Source: Massilia sp. HP4 (GTDB taxonomy: Bacteria > Pseudomonadota > Gammaproteobacteria > Burkholderiales > Burkholderiaceae_D). From it: a DNA stretch of 64,000 bases. Both the position numbers and the translations under genes were made by a program. The stretch's first letter is position 1. Each line of letters begins with the position of its first letter. The notes below the pieces were generated by a model. The model did not search any database. It had not been told where the DNA came from and saw only the letters and a program-made list of their open reading frames with translations. Positions 1 through 7,349 of this stretch are shown here, piece after piece. Location: NCBI RefSeq assembly GCF_005222695.1, contig NZ_STGG01000047.1:108551-172550 (forward strand), written 5' to 3'.

Positions 1-32
1 GAACGCGGCGCGCCTGGGCGCCTGAAACCGCT

Positions 33-57
33 TGCCGGCCCCATGCCGGCATTTTTT
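33..57 (+). terminator. Rho-independent terminator of the gene left of the window
   Basis: A 7-bp perfect stem (TGCCGGC 33-39, GCCGGCA 45-51) with a 5-nt loop is followed by six T (52-57). It would end a rightward gene that lies outside the window, so the following grpE operon has its own promoter. Confidence 0.75.
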
Positions 58-155
58 CGACCAGCGCTTGCTTATTGACAACCTGCTAAAATGCCAGGTT
101 GTTGGTGCTGGGCGCCGTATTTATGGCGTTTTCCGATGACACCTCTGCAATTCCC

Positions 156-183
156 CTTGAAATTGTAGGAGATCGCCCCATCT
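156..183 (+). promoter_or_regulatory. Sigma-32 (RpoH) heat-shock promoter of grpE
   Basis: CTTGAAA (156-162) and CCCCATCT (176-183) are separated by 13 bp. Both boxes match the E. coli sigma-32 consensus CTTGAAA-N(11-15)-CCCCATNT without mismatch. The start codon of grpE lies about 60 nt beyond the predicted transcription start. The match is read directly; use by RpoH is inferred from the family consensus. Confidence 0.9.
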
Positions 184-251
184 GGGGCGCTGTGTATCGA
201 TCAGGATACGTTTTCAACTCAGCCAAGTCCTTGATTCTAGGAGTTTTTCCG

Positions 252-827
252 ATGCAAGACCAAGAAAACAAAGAAGTGATTGACCAGCAGAGCAGCGAGG
301 CGCCTGGCGCTGACGCCGTTGCCGGTGCAGACACTCAAGCAGAAGCGCCGGCCGCTCCATTCGCCGTGCCGGGCCTCGAAGAACAGCTGAGCGCGACCGA
401 AGCGAAACTGGCAGAAATGCACGACGCCTTCATGCGCGCCAAGGCCGAGGCCGATAACATCCGCCGCCGCGCCCAGGAAGACGTCAGCAAGGCCCACAAA
501 TTTGCCATCGAAAGCTTCGCCGAGGCCATGGTGCCGGTGCGCGACAGCCTGGAGATGGCCGTCAAGGTCGAAGCCCCGACGGTCGAGTCGATCAAGGAAG
601 GCGTCGAAATGACCCTCAAGCAGCTGACCGCCGCCTTCGAAAAGAACCGCCTGGTCGAAGTCATGCCGCAGCCGGGCGACAAGCTCGATCCGAACAAGCA
701 CCAGGCCGTGGCCGTCGTGCCATCGGAGCAGGAAGCCAATACCGTGGTCGCCGTGCTGCAAAAGGGCTATATGATCGCCGACCGCCTGCTGCGTCCGGCC
801 ATCGTGACCGCCGCGGCGCCGAAATAA
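252..827 (+). CDS. grpE: Nucleotide exchange factor GrpE
   Basis: GrpE is the dimeric cytoplasmic co-chaperone that drives ADP release from DnaK. The product is 191 residues, the usual length. An acidic low-complexity N-terminus (about 1-45) leads into a long alpha-helical coiled coil (about 45-95), then the compact beta domain with the conserved end [14 protein letters not shown]. The frame stays open upstream to position 99, but the ATG at 252 has an AGGAG ribosome site at 239-243 and lies downstream of the heat-shock promoter, so it is the likely start. It is followed by dnaK and dnaJ in the same direction, the classical chaperone operon order. The function is certain; only the start is a choice. 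Confidence 0.95.
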   Translation: MQDQENKEVIDQQSSEAPGADAVAGADTQAEAPAAPFAVPGLEEQLSATEAKLAEMHDAFMRAKAEADNIRRRAQEDVSKAHKFAIESFAEAMVPVRDSLEMAVKVEAPTVESIKEGVEMTLKQLTAAFEKNRLVEVMPQPGDKLDPNKHQAVAVVPSEQEANTVVAVLQKGYMIADRLLRPAIVTAAAPK

Positions 828-880
828 GGAGCGGCAGCATGCATCTGTGTGTGTTCTGACTGACGCTGTCAACTGAACCA

Positions 881-909
881 CTTGAAAGCACGCTGCTCCT
901 TCCCAATAT
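881..909 (+). promoter_or_regulatory. Second sigma-32-like promoter, in front of dnaK
   Basis: CTTGAAA (881-887) is followed after 14 bp by CCCAATAT (902-909), one mismatch from CCCCATNT. It lies in the 122-bp gap between grpE and dnaK, about 40 bp before the dnaK start. This suggests that dnaK has its own heat-inducible start besides read-through from grpE. Confidence 0.75.
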
Positions 910-949
910 TGAATCCATCAGAAATTCACAAATACTAAAGGAACACATC

Positions 950-2905
950 ATGGGCAAAATCATCGGTATCGACCTGGGCACCACCAACTCCTGCGTCGCC
1001 ATCATGGAAAACGGTACCCCGAAGGTGATCGAGAACGCCGAAGGCGCGCGTACCACGCCGTCGATCATCGCCTACCAGGAAGACGGCGAGATCCTCGTCG
1101 GCGCGCCGGCCAAGCGCCAGGCAGTGACCAATCCAAAGAACACCCTGTTCGCCGTCAAGCGCCTGATCGGCCGTAAATTCGACGAAAAAGAAGTGCAGAA
1201 AGACATCTCGCTGATGCCGTACGCCATCGTCAAAGCCGACAACGGCGACGCCTGGGTCGGTGTGCGCGACAAGAAACTGGCAGCCCAGCAGATCTCGGCT
1301 GAAGTCCTGCGCAAGATGAAGAAGACTGCCGAGGACTACCTGGGCGAAGAAGTCACCGAAGCCGTCATCACCGTGCCGGCCTACTTCAACGACTCGCAGC
1401 GCCAGGCGACCAAGGACGCCGGCCGCATCGCCGGCCTGGACGTCAAGCGCATCATCAACGAGCCGACCGCGGCCGCGCTGGCCTTCGGCCTGGACAAGAC
1501 CGACAAGGGCGACCGCAAGATCGCCGTGTATGACCTCGGTGGCGGCACCTTCGACGTCTCGATCATCGAGATCGCCGACGTCGACGGCGAGAAGCAGTTC
1601 GAAGTGCTCTCGACCAACGGCGACACCTTCCTGGGCGGCGAAGACTTCGACCAGCGCGTGATCGACTACATCATCGACGAGTTCAAGAAGATCAACGGCC
1701 TGGACCTGTCGAAAGACGCCATCGCCCTGCAGCGCATCAAGGCATCGGCCGAGCGCGCGAAGATCGAACTGTCGTCGTCGCAGCAGACCGAGATCAACGA
1801 GCCGTACATCGCCATGGCCAACGGCGCCCCGGTCCACCTGAACCTCAAGATGACCCGCGCCAAGCTGGAATCGCTGGTCGAGGAACTGATCGCCAAGACC
1901 ATCGAGCCATGCCGCATCGCCATCAAGGATGCCGGCGTGAAGGTCTCGGACATCGACGACATCATCCTGGTCGGCGGCATGACCCGTATGCCGAAGGTGC
2001 AAGAGAAAGTGAAGGAATTCTTCGGCAAGGATGCACGCAAGGACGTGAACCCTGACGAAGCCGTCGCTGTCGGCGCCGCGATCCAGGGCTCGGTCCTGTC
2101 GGGCGAGCGCAAGGACCTGCTGCTGCTGGACGTGACCCCGCTGTCGCTGGGCATCGAGACCCTGGGCGGCGTGATGACCAAGATGATCCACAAGAACACC
2201 ACGATCCCGACCAAGTTCTCGCAGGTGTTCTCGACCGCCGACGACAACCAGCCGGCCGTGACGATCAAGGTCTACCAGGGCGAGCGTGAAATCGCGCAAG
2301 GCAACAAGAGCCTGGGCGAGTTCAACCTCGAGGGCATCCCGCCGGCAGCACGCGGCACCCCGCAGATCGAAGTGACCTTCGACATCGATGCCAACGGCAT
2401 CCTGCACGTCGGCGCGAAAGACAAGGCCACCGGCAAGGAAAACAAGATCACCATCAAGGCCAACTCGGGCCTGTCGGAAGAAGAAATCCAGAAGATGGTG
2501 AAGGACGCCGAGCTGAACGCCGAAGAAGACAAGAAGGTCAAGGAAATGGCCGAAGCCCGCAACCAGGGCGACGCGCTGGTCCACTCGACCCGCAAGTCGC
2601 TGACCGAGTACGGCGACAAGCTGGACGCGGCCGAGAAAGAGAAGATCGAAGCGGCGATCGCCGACCTGGAAGGCGCGATCAAGAGCGGCGACAAGGCTGA
2701 CATCGACGCCAAGACCGCGGCCCTGTCGAGCGCAGCGCAGTCGCTGGGCGAGAAGATGTACGCCGACATGCAGGCGCAGCAGGCTGGCGGCGCGGGCGCG
2801 GCCGGCGCGGCTGGCGGTGCCGGCGCAGCCGGTGGCGAACAGTCGGCCAAGCAGGACGACGACGTGGTCGACGCCGACTTCAAGGAAGTGAAGGACGCCA
2901 AGTAA
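950..2905 (+). CDS. dnaK: Molecular chaperone DnaK (Hsp70)
   Basis: DnaK is the ATP-dependent Hsp70 that binds exposed hydrophobic peptides and works with DnaJ and GrpE in the cytoplasm. The 651-residue product has the actin-like ATPase domain (about 1-385) with [12 protein letters not shown] near residue 5 and the phosphate-binding [12 protein letters not shown] near residue 194. The interdomain linker [16 protein letters not shown] follows near 388, then the beta-sandwich substrate domain, the helical lid, a Gly/Ala-rich flexible stretch and the acidic tail ending in DADFKEV. The ATG at 950 has an AAAGGA ribosome site at 937-942. A strong terminator follows, so dnaJ transcription may be partly separate. 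Confidence 0.98.
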   Translation: MGKIIGIDLGTTNSCVAIMENGTPKVIENAEGARTTPSIIAYQEDGEILVGAPAKRQAVTNPKNTLFAVKRLIGRKFDEKEVQKDISLMPYAIVKADNGDAWVGVRDKKLAAQQISAEVLRKMKKTAEDYLGEEVTEAVITVPAYFNDSQRQATKDAGRIAGLDVKRIINEPTAAALAFGLDKTDKGDRKIAVYDLGGGTFDVSIIEIADVDGEKQFEVLSTNGDTFLGGEDFDQRVIDYIIDEFKKINGLDLSKDAIALQRIKASAERAKIELSSSQQTEINEPYIAMANGAPVHLNLKMTRAKLESLVEELIAKTIEPCRIAIKDAGVKVSDIDDIILVGGMTRMPKVQEKVKEFFGKDARKDVNPDEAVAVGAAIQGSVLSGERKDLLLLDVTPLSLGIETLGGVMTKMIHKNTTIPTKFSQVFSTADDNQPAVTIKVYQGEREIAQGNKSLGEFNLEGIPPAARGTPQIEVTFDIDANGILHVGAKDKATGKENKITIKANSGLSEEEIQKMVKDAELNAEEDKKVKEMAEARNQGDALVHSTRKSLTEYGDKLDAAEKEKIEAAIADLEGAIKSGDKADIDAKTAALSSAAQSLGEKMYADMQAQQAGGAGAAGAAGGAGAAGGEQSAKQDDDVVDADFKEVKDAK

Positions 2906-2945
2906 GCGTCTCTGGCGCGGGAACCGACAGCATCCCGCGCATAGG

Positions 2946-2985
2946 CCGAGCCGACACCTTCACTGGTCATCGGCTCGGTTTTTTT
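2946..2985 (+). terminator. Terminator between dnaK and dnaJ
   Basis: A perfect 9-bp stem, CCGAGCCGA (2946-2954) and TCGGCTCGG (2970-2978), with a 15-nt loop is followed by seven T (2979-2985). It ends about 37 bp before the dnaJ start, so it likely attenuates dnaJ relative to dnaK. Confidence 0.85.
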
Positions 2986-3021
2986 GTTAGAGAATTCAGT
3001 AGATAACTTTAGGTGCCGACC

Positions 3022-4155
3022 ATGGCGAAGCGTGATTTTTACGAGATCCTCGGGGTCGCAAAAGGTGCGTCGGAAGACGAGATCAAGAAGTCGTATCGCA
3101 AGCTTGCGATGAAGTACCACCCCGACCGCAACCCCGACAACAAGGAAGCGGAAGAGAAGTTCAAGGAGGTCAAAGAGGCCTACGAGATGCTGACCAATCC
3201 GGAGAAGCGCGAGGCGTATGACCGCTACGGTCACGCCGGCGTCGATCCGAACAGCGGCATGGGCGGGGGCTTTGGCGGCGGTGCGGGCGGCTTCGGCGAT
3301 GCCTTCGGCGACATCTTCGGCGACATCTTCGGCGGCGGCCGCGGCGGCCGCGGTGGCGGTGGCCCGCAGGTGTACCGCGGCGCCGACCTGCGCTACAACC
3401 TCGAGATCACGCTGGAGCAGGCGGCCCACGGCTTCGACACCACGATCCGCGTGCCGAGCTGGGACAAGTGCGACACCTGCCACGGCAGCGGCGCCAAGGC
3501 GGGTACCCAGCCCGTCACTTGCACCACTTGCGCCGGCCACGGCCAGGTGCGCATGCAGCAGGGCTTCTTCAGCATCCAGCAGACCTGCCCGAAATGCCAT
3601 GGCAGCGGCAAGATCATCCCCGAGCCGTGCGCGGCCTGCGGCGGCGCCGGACGCATCAAGCGCAACAAGACGCTCGAAGTGAAGATCCCGGCCGGCATCG
3701 ACAACGGCATGCGCATCCGCTCGTCGGGCAACGGCGAACCGGGCACCAATGGCGGACCGCCGGGCGACCTGTATGTGGAGATCCACATCAAGCAGCACGC
3801 GGTGTTCCAGCGCGAAGGCGACGACCTGCATTGCGAAATGCCGATCTCGTTTTCCAAGGCCGCCCTGGGCGGCGAGATCGAGGTGCCGACGCTCACCGGC
3901 AAGGTCTCGTTCACGGTTCCTGAAGGTACCCAGACCGGCAAGACCTTCCGCCTGAAAGGCAAGGGCATCAAGAACGTGCGCTCGGGCTATACCGGCGACC
4001 TGTTCTGCCACGTGGCGGTCGAGACCCCGGTCAAGCTGACCGACAAGCAGAAGGACCTGCTGCGCGAGTTCGAGCGCCTGACCACCGAAGGCGGTTCCAA
4101 GCACAGCCCGCAAAGCAAGGGCTGGATGGACAAGGTCAAGGACTTCTTCGAATAA
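3022..4155 (+). CDS. dnaJ: Co-chaperone DnaJ (Hsp40)
   Basis: DnaJ delivers unfolded clients to DnaK and stimulates its ATPase. The 377-residue protein has all type I domains in order: the J domain with HPD at residues 33-35, a Gly/Phe-rich linker (about 75-120), and four CxxCxGxG-type zinc motifs starting near residue 150 ([32 protein letters not shown]), then the two C-terminal client-binding beta domains. A GTG at 3013 is in frame, but the ATG at 3022 gives the family N-terminus [12 protein letters not shown] and sits 7 nt after AGGTG, so I prefer it. It is the last gene of the grpE-dnaK-dnaJ cluster. Confidence 0.97.
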   Translation: MAKRDFYEILGVAKGASEDEIKKSYRKLAMKYHPDRNPDNKEAEEKFKEVKEAYEMLTNPEKREAYDRYGHAGVDPNSGMGGGFGGGAGGFGDAFGDIFGDIFGGGRGGRGGGGPQVYRGADLRYNLEITLEQAAHGFDTTIRVPSWDKCDTCHGSGAKAGTQPVTCTTCAGHGQVRMQQGFFSIQQTCPKCHGSGKIIPEPCAACGGAGRIKRNKTLEVKIPAGIDNGMRIRSSGNGEPGTNGGPPGDLYVEIHIKQHAVFQREGDDLHCEMPISFSKAALGGEIEVPTLTGKVSFTVPEGTQTGKTFRLKGKGIKNVRSGYTGDLFCHVAVETPVKLTDKQKDLLREFERLTTEGGSKHSPQSKGWMDKVKDFFE

Positions 4156-4167
4156 GCGGCTTTACTG

Positions 4168-4205
4168 AAACCGCCGAGCGGCACACGCCCTCGGCGGTTT
4201 TTTTT
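4168..4205 (+). terminator. Terminator of dnaJ
   Basis: An 11-bp stem, AAACCGCCGAG (4168-4178) with CTCGGCGGTTT (4190-4200), is continued by a T-run to 4205. It closes the chaperone cluster. Confidence 0.88.
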
Positions 4206-4356
4206 GCCCCGCCGCGACGCCGCCGCACGCCACGCAACGCTGTTACACTTCACGTAATTTTGAGGAGCACCGCCGAAGCGCCCGCACGAGATGGGCCAGG
4301 CAACGTCGGCCGGAAACTTCCCGCCCGACGGCAACACGACAATATAAGGAATCACG

Positions 4357-5055
4357 ATGGACAAGTACAAGACCAAGGGACTGACCGCGGCGGAACTGTT
4401 TGAACGCAACCGGACCTGGGCCGCTTCGATGGTGGCCGAGGACCCGAACTTCTTCAAGGCGCTGCAAGACCAGCAGGCGCCCGAATACCTGTGGATCGGC
4501 TGCTCGGACAGCCGCGTGCCGGCCAACGAATTGCTGGGCATGGCGCCGGGCGAACTGTTCGTGCACCGGAACATCGCCAACGTGGTCGTGCACTCCGACC
4601 TGAACTGCCTCTCGGTGCTGCAGTTCGCGATCGACGTCCTGAAGGTCAAGCACATCATCATCTGCGGCCACTACGGCTGCTCGGGCGTGCATGCGGCGCT
4701 GACCGACATCCGCGTCGGCCTGGCCGACAACTGGCTCGGCCACGTGCGCGATGTGCGCGAAAAGCATGGCAAATACCTGGGCAACGTGGCCGGCCGCGCC
4801 GCCACCAACCGCCTGGTCGAACTGAACGTGGCCGAGCAGGTCATGAACACGGCCCACACCACCATCGTGCGCGACGCCTGGGAACGCGGCCAGCCGCTGA
4901 CCATCCACAGCTGGGTGTACGGCGTGCACGACGGCCTGCTGCGCGACCTGGGCATCACGGTCAGCAGCTTCGACGAGATCGCGCCGAAGCTCGAACGCGT
5001 GCTCAACGGCTACCTGGACGACGGGGAAGTGCGTGAAGAACGCCGCGGACAGTGA
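4357..5055 (+). CDS. can: Beta-class carbonic anhydrase
   Basis: This enzyme interconverts CO2 and bicarbonate in the cytoplasm. Bicarbonate supplies carboxylases, including the purine and fatty acid pathways. The 232-residue protein carries the beta-class zinc ligands Cys49-x-Asp51-x-Arg53 in CSDSR and His105-x-x-Cys108 in HYGC. Asp51/Arg53 form the catalytic dyad. Its length is close to that of E. coli Can (220). AAGGA lies about 8 nt before the ATG. The 3' end overlaps the next gene by 23 nt in another frame, so the two are probably co-translated. It could be annotated cynT-like, but no cyanase gene is near, so the housekeeping Can role is more likely. Confidence 0.93.
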   Translation: MDKYKTKGLTAAELFERNRTWAASMVAEDPNFFKALQDQQAPEYLWIGCSDSRVPANELLGMAPGELFVHRNIANVVVHSDLNCLSVLQFAIDVLKVKHIIICGHYGCSGVHAALTDIRVGLADNWLGHVRDVREKHGKYLGNVAGRAATNRLVELNVAEQVMNTAHTTIVRDAWERGQPLTIHSWVYGVHDGLLRDLGITVSSFDEIAPKLERVLNGYLDDGEVREERRGQ

Positions 5056-5401
5056 TCTCGCGCGCCTGCGCGATATCGTTCGTACGTTCGTGGACGAGCG
5101 GGACTGGGACCAGTTCCACACGCCCAAGAACCTCGCCTCGGCCTTGAGCGTCGAGGCGGCCGAGCTGCTGGAGCATTTCCAGTGGCTGCAGTCGGGCCAG
5201 CTTGGCGAGCTCGGCGCCGCCAAGCTGCAAGAGGTGCGCCACGAGATGGCCGACGTGCTGGTCTACCTGGTGCGCCTGGCCGACAAGCTCGACGTCGACC
5301 TGTTCGCAGCCGTCGAAGAAAAAATGGTGCTCAACCGCGCCAAGTACCCGGCCGACAAAGTGCGCGGCGACGCGCGCAAATACGACGAATACAAATCGTA
5401 G
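5033..5401 (+). CDS. MazG-like (all-alpha) nucleotide pyrophosphohydrolase
   Basis: This is a small helical NTP pyrophosphohydrolase of the MazG/RS21-C6 (dCTPase-like) group that hydrolyses (d)NTPs to NMP and pyrophosphate, probably for pool sanitation. The 122-residue protein shows the family metal motif: E41-A-A-E44 in helix 2 and E71-M-A-D74 in helix 3, that is EXXE-(26)-EXXD. The start is GTG at 5033, inside the carbonic anhydrase gene and 23 nt before its stop, which suggests translational coupling. Substrate preference cannot be read from sequence. No toxin-antitoxin partner is present, so a MazEF link is not supported. Confidence 0.82.
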   Translation: MKNAADSDLARLRDIVRTFVDERDWDQFHTPKNLASALSVEAAELLEHFQWLQSGQLGELGAAKLQEVRHEMADVLVYLVRLADKLDVDLFAAVEEKMVLNRAKYPADKVRGDARKYDEYKS

Positions 5402-5425
5402 GGTGGAAGGCTTCGCCTTCTACCC
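5400..5425. repeat. GTAGGGT-type extragenic palindrome (hairpin)
   Basis: GGGTGGAAGGC, TTC loop, GCCTTCTACCC forms an 11-bp hairpin with one G-T pair, beginning at the stop codon of the pyrophosphohydrolase. It has no T-run. A similarly built element, also opening with GTAGGGT, lies at 63914-63939, so this may be a dispersed palindromic repeat family of this genome. Confidence 0.5.
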
Positions 5426-5464
5426 GTCCAACCCACGCCGGATATCTCCCGGCTCCACATCCGC

Positions 5465-5500
5465 AAAAAGCCGGCCCCGATCGGGATGACCGGGGCCGGC
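5465..5500 (-). terminator. Terminator of the leftward PEP-CTERM gene
   Basis: A perfect 10-bp stem (5470-5479 with 5491-5500) has an A-run at 5465-5469, which becomes a U-run in the leftward transcript. It lies 16 bp beyond the stop of the PEP-CTERM gene. It may also stop rightward transcripts, less efficiently. Confidence 0.8.
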
Positions 5501-5516
5501 CGTTGCACGCGCGCGA

Positions 5517-6086
5517 TCAGGCCTGGCGCATCTTCCGACGACGCGCAGCCGCCAGGCCCAGCAGGCCGGCGCCAAGCGTGAACAGCGTGGCCGGTTCGGG
5601 CACTTCGGCCGCCGGCAGCGCGTTGATCGTGGCCGTCAGGGTCGAGTAGGCAAACACCACGTCTTGCGGAACGACGCAGCCGAAGATTGGGATGCAGGTG
5701 CTTCCCACGCTGATGGAAACGTTCAGGAGGCCGCTCTCGAGCAGCGATGTCACCAGGTCGAAGGTATAGACAGCGCCTTCGTAGGTCACGTTCTGGACCG
5801 TCCTCGCATCGTTGCCGCTAAAAAGCAGCGTGACGGTTTCGGGGAACTTCACCCAGCCGCCGTCGGTCACGTCGAACAGGCCGACGTCCAGCTTCGCCGA
5901 TTCGATGACTTGCGTCTCAGGAACGCCGAACCGCGTCAGGGTATGGGTGTAGTTATAGGGGAAACCCGTGACGACAGGAACAGGGAGGAACGGCGTATGC
6001 GTGTCGGTAACGACGATTGCTTGCGCAGCGCCTGCGCCGAACACGGTCAATGCCACAGCGGCCAGCAAGTTTTTCAGGACTTTCAT
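5517..6086 (-). CDS. PEP-CTERM sorting-domain protein 1
   Basis: This is an exported substrate of the exosortase/PEP-CTERM system, of unknown specific function, likely tied to exopolysaccharide or biofilm matrix. The 189-residue protein has an N-terminal Sec signal peptide (about 1-23, cleavage after AQA), a beta-rich body with a Cys pair in CIPIFGC, and the C-terminal tripartite signal: VPEPAT near residue 161, a hydrophobic helix, and RRRK. It is transcribed alone, leftward, from a sigma-54 promoter. No exosortase (xrtA/epsH) is in the window, so sorting must act in trans. The middle region matches no family that I recognise. Confidence 0.85.
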   Translation of the reverse strand: MKVLKNLLAAVALTVFGAGAAQAIVVTDTHTPFLPVPVVTGFPYNYTHTLTRFGVPETQVIESAKLDVGLFDVTDGGWVKFPETVTLLFSGNDARTVQNVTYEGAVYTFDLVTSLLESGLLNVSISVGSTCIPIFGCVVPQDVVFAYSTLTATINALPAAEVPEPATLFTLGAGLLGLAAARRRKMRQA

Positions 6087-6150
6087 GGTTTTTCTCCGTT
6101 TTGGTTTTATATCGAGTCAGTTTCGCTTCATGAGGAAGCGAGAGTCACTA

Positions 6151-6166
6151 TGCAATTCGCGTGCCA
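6151..6166 (-). promoter_or_regulatory. Sigma-54 (-24/-12) promoter of PEP-CTERM protein 1
   Basis: On the minus strand the sequence reads TGGCACGCGAATTGCA, an exact match to the sigma-54 consensus TGGCACG-N4-TTGCA with GG and GC 10 bp apart. Predicted transcription starts near 6139, giving a leader of about 50 nt to the ATG at 6086. Confidence 0.9.
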
Positions 6167-6205
6167 CTGATGAGCACTTGATTAGAATCAACGAGTTACC
6201 CGAAG

Positions 6206-6245
6206 AGCATGGAAGTTTCATCGACGGTATGTAAGTTTGCTCGAC
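6206..6245 (-). promoter_or_regulatory. Tandem 20-bp upstream activator site for the sigma-54 promoter
   Basis: Two adjacent 20-mers, read on the minus strand, are GTCGAGCAAACTTACATACC (6245-6226) and GTCGATGAAACTTCCATGCT (6225-6206), identical at 15 of 20 positions. They lie 40-80 bp upstream of the -24 element, the usual place for enhancer-binding-protein sites. A related 20-mer occurs before the PEP-CTERM gene at 15966. The regulator is not in the window; PrsR-like is a guess. Confidence 0.65.
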
Positions 6246-6493
6246 ACCATGAATTGATAACCGGAGGCTTGGCGTGAGGTCTTTTTCCAACATTTAATTG
6301 GACAGTAGCTATTTCGTGATGGCCCCGTAACGTGTGGGCAGGGCTCGCCGGTTAACGTTAAACTTTTGACATGGAATCGTAGTTTCTAGCGGACCGGTGC
6401 GAGGTGGATGCCCTGTGCCCAGTCTGGATCAAAAGGCCCTCGCGCCAGGACCGGCTTGCTGCGGTCGCGCGCGTTCATCACAAGGTAGAGACC

Positions 6494-7252
6494 ATGCGCC
6501 CCATCGTCATCGTTCCCGCATGCACGCGTGATTTCGGCGAGCACCCGTACCACGCGGCCCAGCACAAGTATGTCGACGCCGTCACCCTCGGCGCCGATTG
6601 CGCTTCGTTCATTCTTCCTTCGCTCGGCGCGAACCTGGACCTGGAAACCCTGTTCGGCACCATCGACGGCATCATGCTGACCGGCTCGGCATCGAATGTG
6701 CATCCCAGTTATTACTCTGAAGAAGTACTAGATCCATCGCTGCCGCAGGACCCGGCGCGCGACCAGACCACCTTGCCGCTGATCCGCGAAGCGGTGCGGC
6801 GCGGCGTGCCGATCATTGCGATCTGCCGCGGGTTCCAGGAGATGAATGTGGCATTGGGCGGCAGCCTGCACCAGGCGGTGCAGGCGGTGACGGGCAAGTT
6901 CGACCACCGCGAGAATCCCGAACTCGGCATGGACGAGCAGTATGGCGACGCCCACAATGTTTCGCTGTGCCCGGGCGGCCTGCTGGACCGCATCCTCGGC
7001 GTGCCCGAGATTCCCGTCAATTCGCTGCACGGGCAGGGCGTCAATGAACTGGCGCCCGGCCTGACGGTCGAAGCCCTTGCAGAAGACGGCCTGGTCGAAG
7101 CATTCACGGTATCGAACGCGCCGGGCTTTACGCTCGCGGTGCAGTGGCACCCCGAGTGGCGCATCCAGCACAACCCTTATTCGATGAAGATGTTCGGCGC
7201 CTTCGGCCAGGCTTGCCGCGAGTATCGCGAACGCCGCGTGGGCGGCGCATGA
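6494..7252 (+). CDS. puuD: Gamma-glutamyl-gamma-aminobutyrate hydrolase family protein (PuuD-like)
   Basis: This is a class I glutamine-amidotransferase-like hydrolase. In the Puu putrescine pathway PuuD splits gamma-glutamyl-GABA into glutamate and GABA. The 252-residue product matches E. coli PuuD in length (254). The nucleophile is Cys111 in AICRGFQEMN, with the His219-Pro-Glu221 pair in QWHPEW completing the triad. The frame is open from 6404, but the ATG at 6494 follows AAGGTAGAG and gives the family start MRPIVIVPAC. The neighbour downstream is a PuuA-like ligase, so the pair probably degrades putrescine; puuB and puuC equivalents are not in the window. Confidence 0.85.
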   Translation: MRPIVIVPACTRDFGEHPYHAAQHKYVDAVTLGADCASFILPSLGANLDLETLFGTIDGIMLTGSASNVHPSYYSEEVLDPSLPQDPARDQTTLPLIREAVRRGVPIIAICRGFQEMNVALGGSLHQAVQAVTGKFDHRENPELGMDEQYGDAHNVSLCPGGLLDRILGVPEIPVNSLHGQGVNELAPGLTVEALAEDGLVEAFTVSNAPGFTLAVQWHPEWRIQHNPYSMKMFGAFGQACREYRERRVGGA

Positions 7253-7315
7253 ATGGCAAATGAGTGGCAAATGAGTGGCAAATGAGTGGCAAATGAGCGG
7301 CCAATGAGCGGCACA
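7250..7315 (+). repeat. Six tandem 11-bp repeats between puuD and puuA
   Basis: Units of the form TGAGTGGCAAA start at 7250, 7261, 7272, 7283, 7294 and 7305. The first (TGAATGGCAAA) begins with the puuD stop codon, units 2-4 are identical and the last two are diverged. Each junction creates an ATGA. The repeats fill the space before the puuA ribosome site. Confidence 0.9.
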
Positions 7316-7349
7316 TGAACGTCTTCGTTCAACGACAGTGAGAGACACA

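Larger units (their letters stand above)
6087..6493. other. Regulatory spacer between PEP-CTERM gene and puuD-like gene
   Basis: This 407-bp gap holds the sigma-54 promoter and tandem activator site (leftward). Nearer puuD it holds a 10-bp palindrome TTAACGTTAA (6352-6361) and an isolated TTGACA (6366-6371) with no convincing -10 box. An open frame begins at 6404, but I place the puuD start at 6494. I see no RNA gene here. Confidence 0.6.

Noticed and set aside
75..103. TTGACA at 75-80 as a vegetative promoter for grpE
   Set aside because: No -10 box at 16-18 bp; the area is an inverted repeat CAACCT/AGGTTG. The sigma-32 promoter further down explains expression better.
935..2584. A 549-residue open frame on the minus strand opposite dnaK
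   Set aside because: It is a shadow of GC-rich dnaK codons: low-complexity Asp/His/Leu/Val-rich product, no family resemblance, no ribosome site, and dnaK is certain.
5033..5401. MazG-like gene as part of a toxin-antitoxin module
   Set aside because: No MazF or other toxin lies beside it; the neighbour is carbonic anhydrase.
6366..6395. TTGACA as a vegetative promoter of the puuD-like gene
   Set aside because: The bases 16-18 bp downstream do not resemble TATAAT, so only the -35 hexamer matches.
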